A stretch of 64,000 nt of DNA, from assembly GCF_002775205.1 (NCBI RefSeq), contig NC_036461.1, forward strand, positions 13,553,015 through 13,617,014, in the 5' to 3' direction. Positions 15,001-32,654 of this stretch are shown one piece after another; the stretch's first letter is position 1, and each line of letters opens with the position of its first letter. Made by a program: the position numbers and the translations under genes. This DNA comes from Xiphophorus maculatus. Taxonomy: Eukaryota > Chordata > Actinopteri > Cyprinodontiformes > Poeciliidae. The notes beneath the pieces were generated by a model. The model had not been told where the DNA came from. It did not search any database and saw only the letters and a program-made list of their open reading frames with translations.

Positions 15001-15063
15001 ATCATCCTGAACGACTTGGATGAAAAGAAGTGGATCCAGAGGTGGATTTTAGAGATTCTGTGA
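1..15063 (+). CDS. crybg1: crybg1 (AIM1-like) beta/gamma-crystallin domain protein, 5' partial
   Basis: Non-lens member of the beta/gamma-crystallin superfamily; the human protein (CRYBG1/AIM1) is linked to the actin cytoskeleton. Exons: 1-3671 (frame open to the window edge, so the start lies upstream), 4468-4506, 4587-4705, 5512-5689, 6781-6920, 8567-8693, 8772-8807, 9879-10021, 10122-10248, 10348-10493, 12147-12273, 12367-12396, 12498-12610, 13099-13231, 13316-13455, 13856-13979, 14155-14313, 14544-14706, 14975-15063. All junctions are GT-AG and all phases agree, giving about 1,933 visible residues. The first exon codes a long acidic, Ser/Thr/Glu-rich region ending in a conserved basic block (for example [12 protein letters not shown] and [13 protein letters not shown]). 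Twelve crystallin motifs follow, roughly one per exon, with typical pieces such as WVAYE and EGEYP. The last three exons form a ricin-B-like lectin tail (ETGCLM...LWLYRDG...WILEIL). The domain order and the neighbours rtn4ip1 and qrsl1 support CRYBG1 over the paralogue CRYBG3. Confidence 0.93.
330..770 (+). repeat. Three tandem ~46-residue repeats inside the crybg1 large exon
   Basis: Three successive coding blocks of about 140-145 bases share one plan: SESE(H/Q/F)(L/I)KSEI, then SS(L/M)Q, then a V/I/S-NET-E/A segment, then Q-QVQK followed by (T/V)-GD/GE. The blocks start near 340, 485 and 630; a fourth, weaker echo may follow. They are in frame and diverged, so they are old protein-level repeats rather than a fresh minisatellite. 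I know of no function for them. Confidence 0.75.
6118..6242 (+). mobile_element. RTE-like LINE 3' tail, short copy
   Basis: The segment in crybg1 intron 4 carries the familiar fish tail starting ACTGCGACAGACTGGCGACC and ending in a GGATG simple repeat. It is flanked by an 11-bp direct repeat, ATGAATGGTGG, at 6108-6118 and 6243-6253, which fits a target-site duplication. It is heavily 5'-truncated and has no coding capacity. Confidence 0.7.
6979..8310 (+). mobile_element. Decayed Tc1-like DNA transposon in a crybg1 intron
   Basis: The left end begins CAGTGCCTTGCA after a TA, the usual start of a common fish Tc1-like family. The 3' half still shows family words such as CCAAAGTCCAGACATAAATCC, TGCAGTGAAAGGTGGTTCTG and AAGGGGTGTGAAT. 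The transposase frame is interrupted many times and the middle is missing or replaced. An RTE LINE is inserted at 7206-7611. It lies wholly inside the intron between the exons ending at 6920 and starting at 8567. Confidence 0.75.
7206..7611 (-). mobile_element. RTE-clade LINE 3' fragment nested in the Tc1-like element
   Basis: The minus strand codes the C-terminal end of an RTE/Rex3-type reverse transcriptase (for example [43 protein letters not shown]), now split between frames. The 3' end is a (GGAT)n tract at 7206-7224. A perfect 10-bp direct repeat, GAGTGAACAT, lies at 7196-7205 and 7612-7621, marking the insertion point. The copy is 5'-truncated and clearly younger than its Tc1-like host. 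Confidence 0.85.
9418..9580 (+). mobile_element. tRNA-derived SINE, decayed
   Basis: In a crybg1 intron. The 3' body reads TTTGCTGCATGTCTTCCCC, then a pyrimidine stretch, TTTCCTGTCTAATCTACTGTC, AATAAAG and an A-rich end. This is the body of a widespread fish tRNA-head SINE; the head is only weakly recognisable. The copy at 48,067-48,270 shares this body. Confidence 0.55.
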
Positions 15064-15577
15064 TCTGATGAGGACCAAACAATTAGCCAGCTGCTTTTAA
15101 GCACGTCTGTCGTGGATATTTTTACCTGTTCATTCTTTTAGAGAAGGAAAACTGTGAGCTGGTGTTTGCTGTTTAGATGATTTAGATTTAGATGATGATG
15201 ATCTTTTCATGTGGCGAAAACTCTGCCTTGTTCTGATGCTGCATACTTTATCACCTGTGGTACTTTTCATTACAAGAGTCATATATCTCACATTTTCCTG
15301 AGGATATGAACGTATACATATCTTACTTTAGGATGTTGCAGAAGGCATCAAGAATACACTCCAGAAATGGTTTCTTTGCATAGATCAAAATGATCTTGTA
15401 TAAAGTTTTTATATCTGTTTAGGACTTTTTGACAAACTGTGCCTTGTTCATTACACTGTACATAATTCGCCTCGATTGTACAGACTGATTTACAATTTTA
15501 AACAAAAATGCAATTAGAATATTGCCCCCTAGTGGTTGTAAATATGTGAGAAAACGTTTGATGTTACAGGCTGTTAC

Positions 15578-15583
15578 AATAAA
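15578..15583 (+). terminator. crybg1 poly(A) signal AATAAA
   Basis: A canonical AATAAA hexamer 515 bases after the crybg1 stop codon, followed by a T-rich stretch. It is the first good signal on the plus strand and would give a 3' UTR of about 0.53 kb. Confidence 0.6.
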
Positions 15584-15599
15584 ATAAAAATTATTTTTC

Positions 15600-16084
15600 A
15601 CTGTTCTCTTGGATCTGCTGTTAACTTCACCTGAAGTCAAATTTGAAGAAAATCTATTTTACAACCTTGTCTAATGTCAAAACTCTTTTTAAAAATGTTT
15701 AAAATGGTGTGAGAAAATACAAAATGTTTAAAATGTCACATTGTGTTACAAAACACCAACCTAGCTGATTTTGCAAAATCTTTGTTTTATTTAAAGCTAA
15801 AATAATTGTATATTTGTTAATGCAGCAGAAAGTTAGAGTATGACATTTTATTTAAGTGACAATGGCAAAAATTTAGAGAAGGGCATTTTCCAGACCTATT
15901 TCCTTATCTCTTTGTCCAAATGTCACACTGCAGTAGCAACAAACACCGTGACCTTGCTTAAGGTTTTGTGTTTTCTGCTATAAAAAAAAGTAGTGCCAGC
16001 TGCAGCATTTCATTTATTTTCAAGTAGTTTGTGTCATAATTGTTCAAACACATACACATTCCTGTTGAGAGTCCATTTTGTACA
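15600..16084. other. Convergent 3' ends of crybg1 and rtn4ip1
   Basis: There is no gene here. On the minus strand, AATAAA signals (TTTATT on the given strand) occur near 16,013 and again near 15,846 and 15,784. The rtn4ip1 3' UTR is therefore probably short and may come within about 200-500 bases of the crybg1 poly(A) site. Confidence 0.45.
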
Positions 16085-19000
16085 TCAAGATCCCCCTTTG
16101 CTGATTTCCACCACAGTCTTTCCTCGGGCGTGGCCCTTCTCTACCTTATTGAAGGCCTGAGGGACTTGGGAGAAGCTGAACATCTCCTCCACCACGGCAC
16201 GGATCTAACAGGAGAGCAGGAAACATGCATGTTCGTCATGTGTTCTTCCATTTATAACGTTGGCATGAACAAAGCGTGGCCTCATACCTGTCCTGCATCC
16301 ACCATTTTTCCTATCTCATCCAGAGCTGGACCACTTGGTGCAAAGAAACCCCAGCGGTAATGGACTCCTTTGACTAAATGCTGCAGAAAAACAGAATTGA
16401 GTTGATTGTTTTTACTGAAATCCTTATAATGAATCATTAGATAGTCAAGAGTTACCTTTTTAATGAAACATCTTTTTAAAAAATATCTTTATAAATGCAT
16501 ATATGAAAGGTTTGATGGGCTCAGTTCCTGCTAAAGCTTAAAATATGTACATTTCTATCATGACTTATGTTTCCCTATATAGACAGTTGCAAAATGTAAC
16601 CAAGTGAGAAGTTTTGAAAACGACGCCACATCTTCCTTCAATTTCAATATTATACATCATCTCATGTCATAGACAAAAAAGTAAAGGGTAAAAAAAAAAA
16701 CAACACAATGGTGTGGAGAGATTTAAAATGAATAGTTTTGCAAGGCGCCAGTTTGAGACAAATCCATGTATGTATCGTGTACGAGAAAGTACACAATACA
16801 CATGACACGGAATAGCTACGGTGCTCATGACAAATGGGGCTGTACCATATCAGTGCTTCCCCTGAGAGAACGCAATGTCCAATTTATGAACCACAAAGTG
16901 TCTCCAGATCAAATGACAAAAAGTTGTTTATGAAACTACTAACACATCTAAATGAGTTTCAAATGACACACTTGATACTTTGCATTGAAAAGCAGAATTT
17001 TCTAAACACATCAATATGTCAGGGCAAAACTCTTTACTTAAATGCAGCCAAATCAGTCTAGATTCAACATGAGAAGAACCAAATGTTTCTGTGGGGCTGC
17101 CCCAGCCACCCTGCAACACACGTCGTTATCACAATACAAAGGTTAGTGAGGAAACAATCCAAAAACAAAGCTTCATTCCAGCGGAAGTCGTTCAAATACT
17201 TCTTGGGAGTTTATTCCACTCATTTTCAACAGCTCAAGTCAAAAATCTAAAAAAACAAAAAAAGAGTAGCAACATTTCATCAATCTTGTACCTGCTTTTA
17301 TAAAGGTTTTAGTCTTATGTGTAGTTTTCTGTTGAGAACTCCCAGGCAAAGAAACCTTTTCAAATACTGCGCAACTTCCTGGTACTAGCTTGTCTTACTT
17401 TCAGCTCTGGTCTTCCTTCCTTGTTACCTTATAAAGAAGAATTTAGTGTAAATGATTTTAAAGTCATTACACAGAACTCTGTCGGTCCAGAAATGTTTTG
17501 TAATAAAAAATAAACATAGATCACTGTTGAAAGGTTTACAGACAACGCAGTATACAATGTCATTACAATTGTTCAATGACAAAGATAAAAAGCAAAACTT
17601 CACTTGATTAAAGAAACATCTTAGCATTATTGTTCCCCGTGGACAATTGAGCCTCAGAAATCTGCTCTGTGTAACTTAGTTCAACAAGAAATGAAAGCAA
17701 GGCATTTGGTTTTGTGCAAGTGAAGTTTGATTACAATAAATTCAGAAACAAGTAAAGGCTATACAGAATTTTATTTTACATATGTTGTGATAACTCTTAA
17801 ATTAAAGACAGTATTTTTTTCCCTTGTGACATAAATTTTCCCTAAAACATCTACTTTCACAGAGGAAAGACAAATATTTACTGCTCTTGTGATAGCAGAT
17901 AAAGAAGTCATTTTTAGCAGAATGACACTTTTGTATGTTTTAGTTCTACATTACACCTACACATGTGAGACCCGCGTCTGATGAGCTTTAAGCTGGGTGG
18001 TGCAGCGAGTGAGAAGAGACGTAACGGTGAAGTACAGATATGCAAACTGCATGGTTTGATGTTCACCACAGAGAGCAAAATGACAGGAAGTCAATGTGTG
18101 TGTGTTGCCTTGTTTTTAAGACCGTGTAAAGAGCATTTTACACCCCCGCAACAAATACTACGAACAGTCAACATGCTCCTTGGGGGAGCAGTCGCTCGTT
18201 GCTGGGAGCACAAAAAGTAGTGTTGTTTTGGGAAATGGGTTAGGTTTAGGACTAACAAATGAACAGAGTTTTAGGTTAGGTTAGGTGAGGCATGTACTGG
18301 TAATGGCTTGGTTCAGGGTATGGGGTAGGCTATAAAAAAGAATAAAAAATGAATAGTAGTCAATGCAAAGTCCTTATCTTAATAGAGAGACATATGGATT
18401 TGTCCAAAACTGGACAGATAAAATGAAAGCTGCTTCTTCTTCAATGTGAAAGGAAATGACCAAAATACTCCCTACAGCTTTTTTATACACCATCTGTAAA
18501 CTGCAATTAATCACACATTAAAATAAAATAAACATGATCTGATGCTTAAGATTTTTTTAAGGGCAATTTTGTTTACAAACACCATGATCCATCTCGGTTA
18601 TAATTTCGGTTGTGTGCAATTTTTATTTTAGTTTTATTTATTGTTTTTGGTTGTTGTGTTTTATTTTGGTTATTTAAAATATCGTACAGTCCCAGTGTTA
18701 ATCCCAAAATTATTGTTTTTTTTTTGTTTTTTAAGAGGGTGAATGGGATTAATCATGCTTTTATCAATATATTAATTGAAAATGGTCTCTAAACAGCAGT
18801 CACTTATCGCAATAATTACTGGCACAATTTATCATCAAGTAATATTTGTGGCAGGCCTACTGATATATTCTTGAGAATAATCCTAATTGACTTCTCTTTC
18901 TCAGTCATGACTGTTTTTCTGCCAAACGTGTAGCATCAAGTAGTAGCAGATCACTAATCTACCGTAAATATACAACTATAACATTTTTAATATTTTTATT

Positions 19001-22000
19001 TATTTATTTTCTTGACAGGAGTCGGTTCAGATAAAGAGGTAGTGCAGTAGAGACTGTTTACACAGTGTCAGAAATACCTTGATGACTTTGGTGGCGACTG
19101 TGGCAGCTGTCTGCAGCATGCCGTCAGCTACACCCAGCTGGTCTGTGTTCCGAAGAAAAGGTGTAACAAGAGTGACGTATTTGGCTCCAGTCCATGGTTT
19201 AAGCAGGCCCAGGGCCCATTGCTCAGTGTCGCCCCCTATGTTATCAAGGACCAGGTCAAATCTAAGAGTGCAAGAAACAAAGACAGAGATAATGAGTGAG
19301 GAGTGATCATAAAAAGTGGGACAGAATTGGTTCAGATAGTCAGAAAATCAAAGGTAGGTCAAAAGTGATTTACTTCTCAAGCGCACTTAGCAGCTCTTCA
19401 ACAGGTCCAGCTGTGTAGTCGACCACATGATCTGCCCCGAGTCCTTTTACGAACTGCTCGGCATTGTGGGAGCAGGTAACTGTCACATGAGCTCCCCACG
19501 CCTTCAGCATCTGGACAAAAGTTTAAGCCTCAAATGGGATTGAATTTATAGGGTTTTTCCAGTTATTCCCATCACTCATAGTGCTTTTACACTGCATTCC
19601 GATTCATTCACCTTCATCCAGATTGGAAAGCAACATGGGATTAAATGCTTTGTCCAAGGACACATCATAGGTGGCAGTGGAGGAAACTCCATTGTCACAG
19701 TGGAGTTTTATCCACAACTATATCCACTTAACCAAGTCTAAGTCATCCATTCATCCATTATCCATCCACCAACTATGAAGTAAAAACTTTTCAAAACAAA
19801 CAATTCAAAATCAGTCTACAAACAAAACAAACAAGAAAATGATTATGCCTGTTTGAAAATATTGACCATTTCCTGATGAAAAAAAAAAACAATGTACTAT
19901 GCTGTATAATTTAAGCACTTTTATAAGAAACAAATCCTAAACACTGGGAGTTTTAATTCAGATGCCGATCTGGATATTAGATTATTATCCACACAAAGAT
20001 TGGAATATTTTGACATAAGAATCAAATGAAAATAAATAAATAAAAACTTAGCCCTCATCAACATCTAAATACACACCTGGATTGCAAATGTTCCAACTCC
20101 CCCAGATCCTCCAAGGATCAAAATTCTGCAAAAAGGCGAGAGAGTGGACAAAAATACACATAAAAATGTTGATTAACCAATATCTGACAGGATTTGTAGC
20201 CTTACTGAAGCTTCATTATTAGCAAAAACAGTTTTAAATAAGACAGAGGTCTGATTTTGAATAGGGAAGGCTTAAAGGGTGGTATTGTGTATTTTCAACC
20301 TTGAAATCTGGTTTTAGCTTTGAGAGACGTAGCTTAGCATAGGAACATGGCGCCATTTCATACCACAACCTAGTCTATTCAAAAATGCTGCATATATCCT
20401 TGAATGGCAGCCACAAGATATTCAAGAAAAATGCATGAAAGAATCAAAGCAACACTCCATGTATGTTTTTAAAGATTGAATAAGAGTAGAACATAAAATA
20501 AAGCTAAAGAAAAATACATAATACCTGTATTATGTACCAACTGTTGTTGTTGTTTTCTCTGGTGCCCACAGTACTTATTTTCATTATTTTTTGTCATCTT
20601 TGTCTTTTTACGATCATCACAGATGCTTTTCTGTTGACTGAACCAGATGCATCTGTCTAAGTTAATGAAATCAACCATACAAGAGAGGTCTTAGCTCACT
20701 TTAACTCTGCTACAGATCAAATTTATCCTGGCATCATAAGGCAACCTGACCCACCATTCTGTTTGCCTAACGTGTGACAGCCAGGCTTTTGTGTGTGTCC
20801 ACGTTTCCTCACCGTTTATTGGCACAGTTGTCTTTACTGAGTCCACCCGTGTTCACCAGCGCAGACCAAGCAGTGGTCGCCACATAGGGGATGGCTGCTG
20901 CCTGTGTGTGACTTATTGACTTTGGTTTATGGGATATCTGAACAGAAGACACAAGAACACTAATTTCAGTGCAGCTTCCTAGGTTAAACTGACTTTAAAA
21001 AGAGATGGCTGTGCTCCACTTACTAACATTTCTAATAAGTTAACATACTTGAATTATGGCTTATTTATGCTTCCATGAAGAAAAAAAAAAAACTGGGAAC
21101 TGATTTCTCACAAAATTAGACAATATGTCAGAATATCTTAATACTAAGGTAATACGTTTATGTCAAGAATACTTCAGGAATTAGATTCATACCTCATTCG
21201 CACTAAGAACCACAAACTCAGCTAAACTGCCCTGTTTCCACGGTGGGATTGCTGCCCATACCTGAAAGAGAAACCCACCAACAATAGAAAGTAACAAGGA
21301 AATGCAGTACGGCACATAAGTCTTCGGTCACTGAAAACATCTTTATAACTGGCTTTTGACAAGTTATTTTTTCTTGTAACCTATCAAATTAGTCACTAGA
21401 CTAATGACTAATTAATCTAGACTTCACCTGAAGATTTTCTTTCTTCTTTGAGTCCAAGTCAACTAAGAACTAGTAATGAATTTTAAATATCTAGGATTTT
21501 TCACTGATGTCAGTTTGACGTTTGGTTTAAAAACTTATGCCTGTATCATAGTTTTATTATGGAAAATCTCCTGCTTTTCCTTTGTTGTTAAATCAAAATA
21601 GTTGTCGAGTTGATTTACAATGAATATACTCCACATAAATGCATCTGCTTACTAGCTTTGCTTGTTGCATAGCGTATATCAGGGGCACTGAAAATGTATT
21701 ATTAATTGTGATTACTGACACTAAAGTAAACTGGTCATCTTTACTAACTCATCTACTCAGTATGTATTTACATGCAAAACTATTCCAACTTACAACATTT
21801 TGAGAGTAGTGCTTTTAGGTTTTGGCATCTGACACTTTGAACAATCTGCAAATCTTTTACAATTAATAAGAGTGATACACCACCTTTTTAAAAATGTTTT
21901 TTAAAGTTGGATTTCCCTGAGATTGTTAATTCTTATTTTCTTTTAATGAAAGTCTTTTACAGGATTCTGCTTGCTCAAAAAATATGATGCATTATTGACT

Positions 22001-23892
22001 ATTATTATTGCATGTTCTACATGGAGCTGTAAAAACTTTAGCAGATGCAAAAACTTCCTGTGAGGCAACACATGAACTAGAAAAATGGTTTCAATTCATG
22101 TTGACATACTTCTGGTAGGAGGCTCATTCTTGCAAAGCATGATGGTGTTGTGATACGATTAAGTGGTACTTCTTTTGTCACACAACTCTATCTCCATCTG
22201 TTCTTACTAACATCACTTCTACCAAAAACTAACTATGTAATCAGAAACCCAATTTTCCTGTATTATAAGACATTTTTCCCATTTTATTAGTGAAATAATC
22301 TTTCAGTGGAACTAGACTTTTTTTATATATATATTAAGGATTTATTGATGAAGTCAGAGTTTAAAAAAACTCCTACTTCTACCAAGCTAGTTTTGTCTTA
22401 TTTCAAGTGTACCAATATATTTGCACTAGAAACCAGACCAAAATTACTTAGCAAGATTTTGTGTTTTTGTAGTGAAGGAATTCTCATGGAAAGCCAAGCT
22501 ATCTGTGACCATTCAAGAAAAACTAAATAAATAAAAATCACCCCCTTTTTCAGCTATTCAGGCAAAACAAAAAAACAGTCAAGGTATTGGGACAGATGTT
22601 ATATTTCTTCTATTTTCCATGCCGAACAATAACCTATACATAAATGAGATAAAGCTACTCATGTATTACAACTAAACTCATTTAACACTGGGTTAACATT
22701 CAGAACTCTCATAAAAAGTTTTGTTTCTGTCCAAAACACAAAAGCTTGTTTTTCTTACCTCATCTCTCTCTCTGAAGTACTTCACATCCAGGCCACATTC
22801 CATAATGACACCAGAAACGTCTCTTCCCAGAATGAGAGGAAACTCGCTGCCTGTCTGTTTGATATTCAGAGGATCTCTTTTCATAGCCATCGTAGCAGAG
22901 CCATAGCCACCTAAATCGGACAAAGTCGTTTTATCACTTTAGAGAAAAAAAACTCTTATTTACTACAGTGGAGACACGAAGACAATACCAAAACAATCTG
23001 GAACAGGAGTACAGTAGCTCAAAACCAGATTTTTCTCCTCCACATTTTTTCTATTACCACTGCAAAAATAAAGCCATAAGCTCAAATCTAAGATGTGTAT
23101 ATTTTTCAGTTCAGGGGTAGATTTAAAATACCCCTGAATTCAGACACAAAAATGAACATAAGTTATTCCACAAAAAGAAGACAGCAACAAATCAATTTCA
23201 TTGGCAAAGAATCCTATAGACCAAAAAGTATTTAAAAAACATCAGAGATATTCTGTTTTGCATGACTCTGCTGTCACAATAAAAAATGGAAAAAAAGGTA
23301 TATTAAAGATATAATAATCAAAAGAACAAGGCAAAAACAAAAACAAACAAAAAAAAACCCCGAATGTAAACATTTTAACCAAACAATCTGAGGATTCTCT
23401 CAGTTTAGCCCACAGTCATGCCACTTTTCAAAAACACAAATTGTCATTAGAAGCTGTGGCTAAATCTGAGATGTCGATTCCTTAACTGAAAAGACGAATA
23501 CAACCACGGGAAACATGAGATACTCAGTTCTGATGTCCTCTCTAAAACAGAACACAAGTTAAGGAAGTCCTCCAAGTATTCATTTTCATCGGTCTCGATT
23601 TAAACTGACCTCTCATGCTGACGTCAAGCGGGTTCAATCCAGCTGCAAACACCTTTATAATCACTTCATTGGGGTAATTGATGATGGGGAAGCTGGCGTT
23701 ATTTGTGAAACGCAGTACGTCATTATTTCCATATTGATCAATAACCCAAGCAGGCATGATGGTCATGGCTTTGCTGGAGGTCCGGATCAGTCTGCTCTGG
23801 TTTCTTTGCCAGCCATGGAGTCTGTGCTCACACACGGATTTACTGAGGTGTCGAAGCAACCTTCTGTGCATCAAATATCTAACACAACTCAT
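16085..23892 (-). CDS. rtn4ip1: rtn4ip1, mitochondrial NAD(P)H oxidoreductase (NOGO-interacting protein 1)
   Basis: Zinc-free MDR (quinone-reductase-like) oxidoreductase. The human protein works in the mitochondrial matrix, is linked to coenzyme Q synthesis, and causes optic atrophy when mutated. Nine exons in gene order: 23892-23610, 22910-22759, 21261-21193, 20937-20813, 20125-20077, 19510-19374, 19261-19078, 16380-16288, 16204-16085, all GT-AG and in phase, giving 403 residues (human 396). Clear family blocks are [47 protein letters not shown], the nucleotide-binding loop [29 protein letters not shown] and [11 protein letters not shown]. The N-terminus is Arg/Leu/Ser-rich and fits a mitochondrial presequence. 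I chose MSCVRYLMH at 23,892; an in-frame Met eight codons upstream (23,916) is the alternative. The gene is head-to-head with qrsl1. Confidence 0.96.
19590..19745. repeat. Degraded fish interspersed repeat in an rtn4ip1 intron
   Basis: The stretch contains words such as TTACACTGCATTCCG, CATTCACC, GTCCAAGGACACATCA and GGTGGCAGTGGAGG. These match the common fish repeat with a CATTCACACACTGGTGG core, a better copy of which lies at 47,500-47,660. It is too decayed to classify. Confidence 0.4.
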
Positions 23893-24274
23893 GTTTACAG
23901 ACTCGATACAAATCAAATGTTCGTCTGTTAAACGGAGAGCTAAAGCAGTTAATCCGTGCAGCTGTAAACTATTCTATGTCCTTATCTTTCAAACTGTACG
24001 TTATTATAAAACATGCATAATATTTGCAGAAAACTTAAGAATTAAAATATTTGAACCATTTCAAAACCACGTCCTATTCTTCGGTAACTTTCTTCCTGCT
24101 ACCTGACACGGCGAGTAACTTCACCAATCACAACGCTGTTTCTTCAGCAGCCAGCCAATCACAGACAGCGCTGTTAGCAGTCGATTGTAGACCCAGACAT
24201 GGCGGCTTACAGGTGGAACACACTCTGCTAATGTTGATGGTAATTTGAAGGGTGACCGGAGAAAATCAGCAGAT
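23893..24274. promoter_or_regulatory. Bidirectional rtn4ip1/qrsl1 promoter
   Basis: Only 382 bases separate the two start codons of these head-to-head genes. Two CCAAT boxes lie at 24124-24128 and 24155-24159, the second in the NF-Y-like context CAGCCAATCACAG. A YY1-like ATGGCGGC lies at 24199-24206, a motif common in genes for mitochondrial proteins. There is no TATA box. The ATG in the YY1-like word also opens a ten-codon ORF ending at 24231, upstream of the qrsl1 start. Motifs were seen directly; shared use is inferred. Confidence 0.7.
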
Positions 24275-29474
<5,200 letters not shown>

Positions 29475-29582
29475 GGAGCGCTTTCGATACCATCAAAACT
29501 AAAACAACTCCTGATATCCTTATAGGAAGTTTTATATGGAGTAATTGGATCACAAATTACAGATGCTTTATAAAGTACATTT

Positions 29583-29588
29583 AATAAA
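29583..29588 (+). terminator. qrsl1 poly(A) signal AATAAA
   Basis: A canonical AATAAA begins 109 bases after the qrsl1 stop codon. It would give a short 3' UTR. Confidence 0.6.
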
Positions 29589-31199
29589 CTACAGAATGTT
29601 AAAACCTGACTACTGTTTAACTGGGATGTTGCATCACATCCTATTAAATGGACATAATGTAAGAGCCGGCCATTCTCGTTAAGCTTGTATGTATTCACAG
29701 AGCCAAAGTTCTTCCATACTAGAGTACAAGTCTATCTTTAGAGCTCTTTTCTTTGTCGTTGACTATGAAATTCATTTTGAGAAACTCCACTTATATCGTA
29801 CGTAGAGAACATAGATTTAATCCTAAATACTTATTTTTTAGGCACAGCTTAGTCGGGAATCACGTGTCTGATTATTAAAACACAGCAATGTGAATAGAAA
29901 CTGAATTTAAAAACTTTTTTTCTAATCTCTTGTTTTGATGAGGCAGTCATTTTACAAAGAACAAAAAGTAGCAGGACATTTATAGCTAATTTACTAATGA
30001 TATTTAGCCACATTACAAGCATTAGAATCAAAACAGAGATAAAGAAAAAAAGGAGTTTCCTCTTCTAGGTAGAAACCAGACTTGCACTATTTTACATTGA
30101 AGGGTAAAACATAAACATCTTCATTATAGATTTCTGATTTATTCTTTCAGGAACTCCTATCAGTAAATACAAAGGTCAAGCCACACCACTGGCTTCCTTA
30201 AAACTGGAGGCCTCTGGAAACTGGAAACTACAGTATTTTCATCATGGAAATAACTTGTCGTGAATATTATGACTTCTATGAGGTAAAAGCAAATAAGGAT
30301 GCTAATTTTATTAAACACAACACATCCAGTGTTGCACTTTTCATGTCACTGCTAGCAGCAGCAATGCTCTTGGGTTTTTGCCATATAAAGCTCAAAGCAG
30401 AAGGGTGTGACCTTCCTGTCTTCTTAGGTATTGTCTCAACTGCAGTTTGTCTTTACTAACTTTCATTCTCGTACATCTAAAAGCACCTAATCTTCATTAT
30501 TTTTTTAGTAGGAAATGAAAAGCAAGTATACTGAAACGATTTTCTTCATGATCATATTGTTCAAGCCGGTTCTGATGTCTCCTGTTGGTGTTGTGCAACA
30601 ACTTCAGTGTGACAAATTCAAACTATGTTCTCATATTTATTCAGAAACCAAAAGTAAAAGACATTTAACAATAATTTCAGCTTAAAGTCTTCTCTGTGAT
30701 ATGCATTTACAACAGTTTGAAACAAAAAATGAAAAGGCTTTTGTGTCTAGGCAACATAATAGAGTGCCTTTTTAAATGGTAGCCCACATAAGGGTTAATT
30801 TGCAGTTGTGGGGATGAAATGTGGTGAGCAGTCTCACAGCACAATGATATATTTGGAGACAGACGTGACTATATTTATTATCTCAAAAGCAAAGGGGAGC
30901 TTCTTGAAAGCTGATTGGACAGAAGTACGGTCCTTTAATGGCTTCTGTTGTAACTCAATTGTTGAACTAATTATTTTCCTAATTTTAGTTGGCATTGTCT
31001 TTCAATAATCTGCATACCTCTTGAGTTTGTTTTTTTTTCTTAGGCACAAACTTTAATATATCTTTTAGGGATTTCATGAGATAGTTGCTGTGATGTGGAA
31101 CCAAAACATATTTCAAGGAAACATTTTAAAAGTATGAAGCCCATACTCACAAATGACCATGACAAAGAGCATTTGTGAAAAATAATTTTTAATTCTTGT

Positions 31200-31470
31200 C
31201 CCAGATGCTTAGTTTGATTTAGATCTGGATTTTAACTAGACCATATACCAAATCTATACCATTCCATTGCATCTCTGGCTGTATGTAATGTGTATATGGT
31301 GTGTATTTTGTTGTCCTGTCTCAGTTTTAAGTTTTCTGTGTTTCATCATAAGGATAGTGTGTTTAGGACATGTTTAATAATAGCTTCCCTCCACACACAG
31401 CATTTTTTAGAATAAAAAACCAAACTATTCAGTCTTCTTTTCACAAGAGCACTTAATAGTGTCTCCAAAA
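31200..31470 (-). mobile_element. Tc1-like transposon remnant
   Basis: Read on the given strand, the order TTTGATTTAGATCTGGATTT, ACCATTCCATTGCATCTCTG, GGCTGTATGT, GTTGTCCTGTCTCAGTTTTA and CCACACACAGCATTTT follows the antisense of a fish Tc1-like transposase gene. It is an internal piece with no terminal repeats found. Confidence 0.6.
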
Positions 31471-32399
31471 TTTACAATTATACACTGCTTTGTGTTTCTT
31501 TGATACTTAACTTCCACAGAAAAGTCTGTGGTTGTGGCGTGACTTGATGCAAAAAAGACATGCAAAATATTCTCACTGTGTATGTTTGGGTTTCCTGTTG
31601 GTTTCCACCCATCATCCAAAAAATAGAATCTTCCCTAACTGCAGATCATGAGCTGACATTAGTCGTACATGTGCATGGTTGCTAGTGATCAAGTTTGACT
31701 GCCTTTCTGTCCACAGTATAACCTTGGAATCCATAACCCTGAAGAGAAAAACACGTTTATTTATGTTACTTAAATACTTCCTGTTTTCCACTTCGTACAT
31801 AAACAAGGATGTTGTCATGGCTTGACCATGGCATATGTAAATGATGTCTGAAGCTTTAGATAAACTGATCACTGGCGCTTTGTGCTAGAGAAGAGAATTT
31901 TACATAATTTTCATGATGCTTCCTAAGGAAAAAAATCCCCAGTGTTCTTTTCCATGTGACTTGTACTCTTTCCTTTTTGCCGTATACGTGTGAAAGCCGG
32001 CTGGACATGTAAATATGTAGTCTTTTTTTAAAAAAAATTTTAGTCTCAGTTCTGTCTAAATATGAATACAGTAGTACTGTATTCCCAGCAGGTGAGTTCT
32101 AGTTGGTAACTCAACCCAGCCTTATTGAACATCTCTGATCAATGCAAACGTTGGGTCAATTTTGTAAAGAAAAGTGAAACATTCAGAATAATGCCAGCTT
32201 TAGCACAACTTATTTGTGCCATAGGAGTTATAAATTGTTACCCTGGTCACCAAGAGTATGAAATAGATTTTTTTTTTTACCATCGAATTAAAGTGTGATG
32301 TCATTCCCTGAATCAAGTTTCATCTACAGAGAAAAAACATCACGTCCTGTGTTGCTATTATCTACTTCATTATTAGAAAATATTTAATATTCCTAAATA

Positions 32400-32640
32400 A
32401 AGAAAAGAGAAGCAGCAAATAACTGCATGAACTTACTCCTATTTAAATCTAAAGAATATTTCAACTACTGACCTGTAGAGTTGTATATTCACACTGCAAT
32501 TAAGTGGTACAAATATTTCTCATTGAGCACCACAAAAGACAACCGAGGGACCACCATCTGTACTTGTACTGCAGTTTGAGAAAATAATGGGGGGTATCAA
32601 AATTCAGGTACAGAGCACAGGAGATCCCATTGGAAACATG
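32400..32640. repeat. Local duplication, first copy (second copy at 33,495-34,035)
   Basis: Two blocks recur about 1.1-1.4 kb apart: AAAGAGAAGCAG...TGCATGAACTT...CTCCTATTTAAAT (near 32,405 and 33,503), and AATAATGGGGGGTATCAAAA (near 32,585 and 34,007). The order is kept but the spacing differs, so one copy has gained or lost sequence since the duplication. No coding content is seen. Confidence 0.6.
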
Positions 32641-32654
32641 TTTTTTTTTTTTTT

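Noticed and set aside
30244-30459. 71-residue frame with one hydrophobic stretch
   Set aside because: It has no splice-site context, no family match, AT-rich random codon use, and lies among transposon remnants.
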